From a bacterium (GTDB taxonomy: Bacteria > Spirochaetota > UBA4802 > UBA5550): 8,872 nt of DNA. The stretch covers positions 1-8,872 of the forward strand of contig JAAENB010000426.1 in assembly GCA_024224995.1 (NCBI GenBank). Reading direction: 5' to 3'. The position numbers were made by a program, and so were the translations under genes. Within the stretch, counting starts at the first letter, position 1, and each line of letters begins with the position of its first letter. The notes beneath the pieces were generated by a model. It did no database searches and was not told where the DNA came from. It was given only the letters and a program-made list of their open reading frames with translations. Of this stretch, positions 7,401 to 8,872 are shown one piece after another.

Positions 7401-8461
7401 AATTATCCGTTTCCAAAGTCTATACCAGGGACGACAGCAGCCAGGTAGACCTGATTTTTTCAATTGAAGATACAGGGGTTGGTATTCCGGCAGACCAGAA
7501 AGAACTTATCTTTGAAGCATTCAAGCAGCAGGATGGCCAGAGCGCCATTAAATACGGAGGGACCGGTCTTGGCCTGGCCATTACCAAACGGCTTATTGAG
7601 CTCATGGGCGGTAAAATTGATGTTGAGAGTGAAATAGGAAAAGGGAGTACCTTCCAGGTTATGCTCAAGGATGTCAATGTCTCTGCTACAGCGCCGGAAC
7701 CGGAAGAGGAAAGCTCCTTTAGAAAAGATGAGATCCTGTTTGAAAAAGCCAGGCTCCTGGTTGTTGATGACATTGAATCGAACCGGTCATTAATAAAGTC
7801 TTACCTGGAAGGGTACGAGTTTACCATTGTGGAAGCCGCAAACGGGAAAGAGGCCATTGAACTGGCCAGGAGGGATAAACCGGACCTGGTAACGATGGAT
7901 GTGAAAATGCCGGTAATGGATGGTTATGAAGCTATTAAATACTTTAAGAATGATCTTGATTTTAAAGCGATTCCTATTATTGTCATTACCGCCTCTGCCA
8001 TGAAAGATGAGGAAGTGGCAATTCAGGAACTGGGCTGTGACGGGTTTCTCAGAAAACCCATAAACAAAAAAATATTTTTTACCGAGCTTATGCGTTTTCT
8101 TCCGTATTCCATGAAAGAGAGTAAAAAAGAAAATCAGGGTGATAGACTGGACCGGGAAAAGGCCGTTATTGAAAAAGAGACCCTTCCCCCGGGGCTGGAA
8201 GAAAAAATGCCCGAACTTTTGGATGTACTGAAGAATAAAGCTTTTATGAACTGGGAGCGTATTAACAAGTCTTTTATCATTAATGATATTGAAGAATTCG
8301 GCGCCAGTATTGTTCTGCTGGGACAGGAGTACGGGCTCAATATACTTTCCGCCTGGGGTGAGGCCCTGGTTTCCCAGGCAAAGAGTTTCGATATGGAAAA
8401 AATGCCCGAAACCCTCAGGCGTTTTCCCGGTCTTGTGAAACAGATCGAAGAGCTGTTTTGA
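4421..8461 (+). CDS. Double hybrid sensor histidine kinase (two HK-REC modules)
   Basis: A 1,346-residue inner-membrane signalling kinase. Domains in order: transmembrane helix 24-45; periplasmic sensor of about 148 residues, perhaps CHASE8/Cache-like; helix 194-216; HAMP 217-270; HisKA with H288 in SHELRTP; HATPase with N407, D436-x-G-x-G and G468-x-G470; a linker holding GGSEPP three times (530-547); receiver with D593/D594, phospho-acceptor D638 and K690; PAS with PAC about 716-838; second HisKA with H866 in SHEIRTP; second HATPase with N983, D1017 and G1049-x-G1051; second receiver with D1116/D1117, D1160 and K1212; and a helical C-terminal domain 1250-1346. All catalytic residues are intact in both modules. 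The start overlaps the previous stop as ATGA. In-frame ATGs at 4436 and 4451 are alternatives; 4436 has an AGG about eight bases upstream. The genes before it suggest a periplasmic binding protein supplies the signal. No DNA-binding output is present. Confidence 0.93.
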   Translation: MTGLIMIIKKMSNKFRNLSIKTKTMLIVSSLLVVLTLLSSLVFITRSLNEMRRSLVTRGITLTKSLSVVSAYSIAGYEFSDVENGISETVASDPEIVYGYLEDLKGMPVVYRDDIVKDNSIIVDRYTNLDRVVAQYSPEDYGIDRSAGVTIRLVEHYNEECIDIKIPVLLEETVSSYIRFGFTTSFLRNSLIEYIFISSLAIVLFIIGGLAASFYFAKMISAPILKLKEAAVALGNKNFDYVVDIKSGDELGVLAASFEEMKYNIKDSLDILERTNRWKDEFLANTSHELRTPLNGIIGIAESLRDGATGTLPPETRENLSMIITSGRRLTGLVNDILDFSKLQNEEVALDIRALNIHEIANLVIALSKPLVGKKPVEIYNAIPEDLPLVDGDQNRIQQILHNLVGNAVKFTDSGSVSVSAEVFTDRGLVAISVADTGIGIPENKLNRVFDSFEQADASISREYGGTGLGLSISKKLVELHGGVITVQSKPEQGSTFSFTLPINNSGVIISAETPEALLKDSFFVEERRGGSEPPGGSEPPGGSEPPEAESSERDRSLDVVTKLAYHSGEIVPDGLNEGGYEGFSEVNILVVDDEPINIQVLVNQLTLAGYKVATALDGIEALNSLAGNALPDVILLDVMMPKMSGYDVSRTLREKYSLYELPILMLTAKNRTEDLLTGFEAGANDYLSKPIDKLELLARVKTLVALKETEDALRRSERKFRGIFENAPSGIFQYTVDNRLLAANQALADIFQYDSPEHIIADSLESNIIDKLEIDDAVRKNLEQCLRKNNTLKGFELTIRRKDSSFIDISVNAHAVTDDMNKILYFEGTLEDVTEKKEAAELRIAKKAADASNRAKSEFLANMSHEIRTPMNAILGFSELLEERVLEDQHKQYLSSIITSGKGLLNLINDILDLSKVEAGKLDIQYSVVNPHSIFNELKQVFSMNVEKKGLDFRIEIDPALPKNLLLDELRLRQILFNLVGNAVKFTEEGYIKLSVSKVYTRDDSSQVDLIFSIEDTGVGIPADQKELIFEAFKQQDGQSAIKYGGTGLGLAITKRLIELMGGKIDVESEIGKGSTFQVMLKDVNVSATAPEPEEESSFRKDEILFEKARLLVVDDIESNRSLIKSYLEGYEFTIVEAANGKEAIELARRDKPDLVTMDVKMPVMDGYEAIKYFKNDLDFKAIPIIVITASAMKDEEVAIQELGCDGFLRKPINKKIFFTELMRFLPYSMKESKKENQGDRLDREKAVIEKETLPPGLEEKMPELLDVLKNKAFMNWERINKSFIINDIEEFGASIVLLGQEYGLNILSAWGEALVSQAKSFDMEKMPETLRRFPGLVKQIEELF
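6008..6061 (+). repeat. Three perfect 18-bp in-frame repeats in the kinase linker
   Basis: Three identical tandem copies (6008-6025, 6026-6043, 6044-6061) begin GGAGGCTCCGAA and end CCTCCC; each encodes GGSEPP. They lie between the first ATPase domain and the first receiver. Within each unit GGAGG and CCTCC can pair around a seven-base loop. Perfect identity, including third codon positions, points to recent duplication. Confidence 0.95.
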
Positions 8462-8510
8462 GACTCTCTTGAGAAACGAAGATTTGCTTGTGCGCAGGCC
8501 TGGAAGTATG

Positions 8511-8570
8511 GGCTCTTTGGATTGCTGCGGAACTCGCGTTGCTCAAACAGTCCTCACAACCCAAAGAGCC
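8511..8570 (-). repeat. Palindromic element A with shared core
   Basis: Perfect 10-base arms GGCTCTTTGG (8511-8520) and CCAAAGAGCC (8561-8570) enclose a 40-base core. On the minus strand the core begins GTTGTGAGGACTGTTTGAGC and continues with GCGAGTTCCG, closely matching the loop of the downstream palindrome B in the opposite orientation. The arms share no sequence with those of element B. Confidence 0.8.
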
Positions 8571-8631
8571 AATACAGATCGCAGTACTATTAGGTTTCTG
8601 ACGTATTTTTTCCCTGCTGCATAGGGTCGGT

Positions 8632-8799
8632 CGTGTCTTAATAAACCGAAAAACATAATTCGGAATGCAACCTATGCCCGGAGCGATGCCTCTGCGGGTT
8701 GTGAGGCTGTCTGAGCGAAGCGAGTTCCGAACGTTCTGCGGAGGCATTGCTCCGGGCATAGGTTGCATTCCGGGTTGATACACCTTATATTAAGACGCG
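8632..8799 (+). repeat. Long palindromic element B with wobble-compensated stem
   Basis: The 37-base arms 8661-8697 and 8736-8772 match as inverted repeats at 34 of 37 positions; the outer 24 pairs are perfect (starting CGGAATGCAACCTATGCCCG). Outer arms CGTGTCTTAATA (8632-8643) and TATTAAGACGCG (8788-8799) add 11 of 12 pairs. All four mismatches become G-U pairs in plus-strand RNA. The 38-base loop begins GTTGTGAGGCTGTCTGAGCG and contains GCGAAGC and GCGAGTTCCG. It shares the core of element A. Confidence 0.85.
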
Positions 8800-8805
8800 T
8801 CCACG

Positions 8806-8872
8806 GGGTCAGCACTCTCTCAAGAAACTCTTTTTAAATAGGGCCGGTTCCGAAAGATTTTAACCCGGGGCC
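8806..8872 (-). repeat. End repeat, right copy
   Basis: Positions 8822-8845 are the exact 24-base reverse complement of 110-133; similarity continues through GGGTC and GCACTC on the inner side. The outer side (8846-8872) resembles, in reverse complement, the first bases of the divergent left copy. The repeat runs to the window edge and may continue beyond it. Confidence 0.8.

Larger units (their letters stand above)
8462..8872. other. Non-coding stretch with two palindromic elements and an end repeat
   Basis: No convincing gene follows the kinase to the window end. The stretch contains a 60-base palindromic element (8511-8570), a long palindrome (8661-8772) inside a larger inverted arrangement (8632-8799), and the right copy of the end repeat (about 8806-8872). 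No standard T-run terminator is seen after the kinase, so these hairpins may define the 3' end of its transcript. Imperfect direct copies of ACTCTCTTGAGAAAC-like sequence (8463-8477 and 8814-8828, 13 of 15 matching) flank the palindromes. Confidence 0.7.

Noticed and set aside
8415..8783. Open frame of 122 codons on the minus strand after the kinase
   Set aside because: It crosses both palindromic elements and overlaps the kinase 3' end antisense; its composition follows the palindromes and resembles no known family.
8463..8828. Near-identical 15-base sequences flanking the palindromes as a target-site duplication
   Set aside because: Only 13 of 15 bases match, the left copy abuts the kinase stop codon, and the sequence resembles part of the end repeat, so chance or shared repeat content is likelier.
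110..8845. The whole gene block as one transposon bounded by inverted repeats
   Set aside because: No transposase, integrase or resolvase is encoded, no target duplication was found, and a second left copy suggests a dispersed repeat family.

Overview
The window is 8,872 bases of bacterial chromosome with six protein genes in two divergent groups, set between repeat-rich non-coding ends. Base composition looks moderate to slightly AT-rich in the genes, with GC-rich palindromes between them. A YlbF-family protein next to a LysM/M23 peptidase, together with periplasmic binding proteins and a very large hybrid kinase, fits a spirochaete best. That is an inference from gene content, and a delta-proteobacterium-like or other environmental lineage is possible.

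Layout. Positions 1-343 hold no convincing gene, only hairpins and dispersed-repeat copies. On the minus strand, 692-1636 encodes a membrane-anchored LysM/M23 cell-wall peptidase, followed after 9 bases by a YlbF-family protein (344-682). A hairpin-rich gap precedes a third minus-strand gene (1842-2429), which encodes a two-helix membrane protein with a HAMP-like tail and no output domain. A divergent control region (2430-2607) has a good sigma70-type promoter facing each way and a 13-bp tandem repeat between them. On the plus strand three tightly packed genes follow: a PhnD-like periplasmic binding protein (2608-3447), a TrpX-type periplasmic binding protein (3471-4424), and a 1,346-residue double hybrid histidine kinase (4421-8461). 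Positions 8462-8872 are non-coding and contain two palindromic elements that share a core, plus another dispersed-repeat copy.

How the genes may work together. The plus operon has two substrate-binding proteins of different fold classes and no ABC permease or ATPase, directly followed by a transmembrane kinase. The likely reading is a signalling system in which one or both binding proteins present a ligand to the kinase's periplasmic domain, as LuxP does for LuxQ and TorT for TorS. The kinase has two complete HisKA-HATPase-REC modules in series with a PAS domain between them. No DNA-binding output regulator is encoded in the window. The HAMP-like membrane protein on the opposite side of the shared promoter region is a possible but unproven partner.

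Most notable non-coding signals: a 37-bp-stem palindrome after the kinase whose only mismatches become G-U pairs in plus-strand RNA; a second, unrelated palindrome enclosing the same core in reverse orientation; a 24-bp perfect inverted repeat near both window ends; three identical 18-bp repeats inside the kinase gene; and a run of ten T in the first binding-protein gene.
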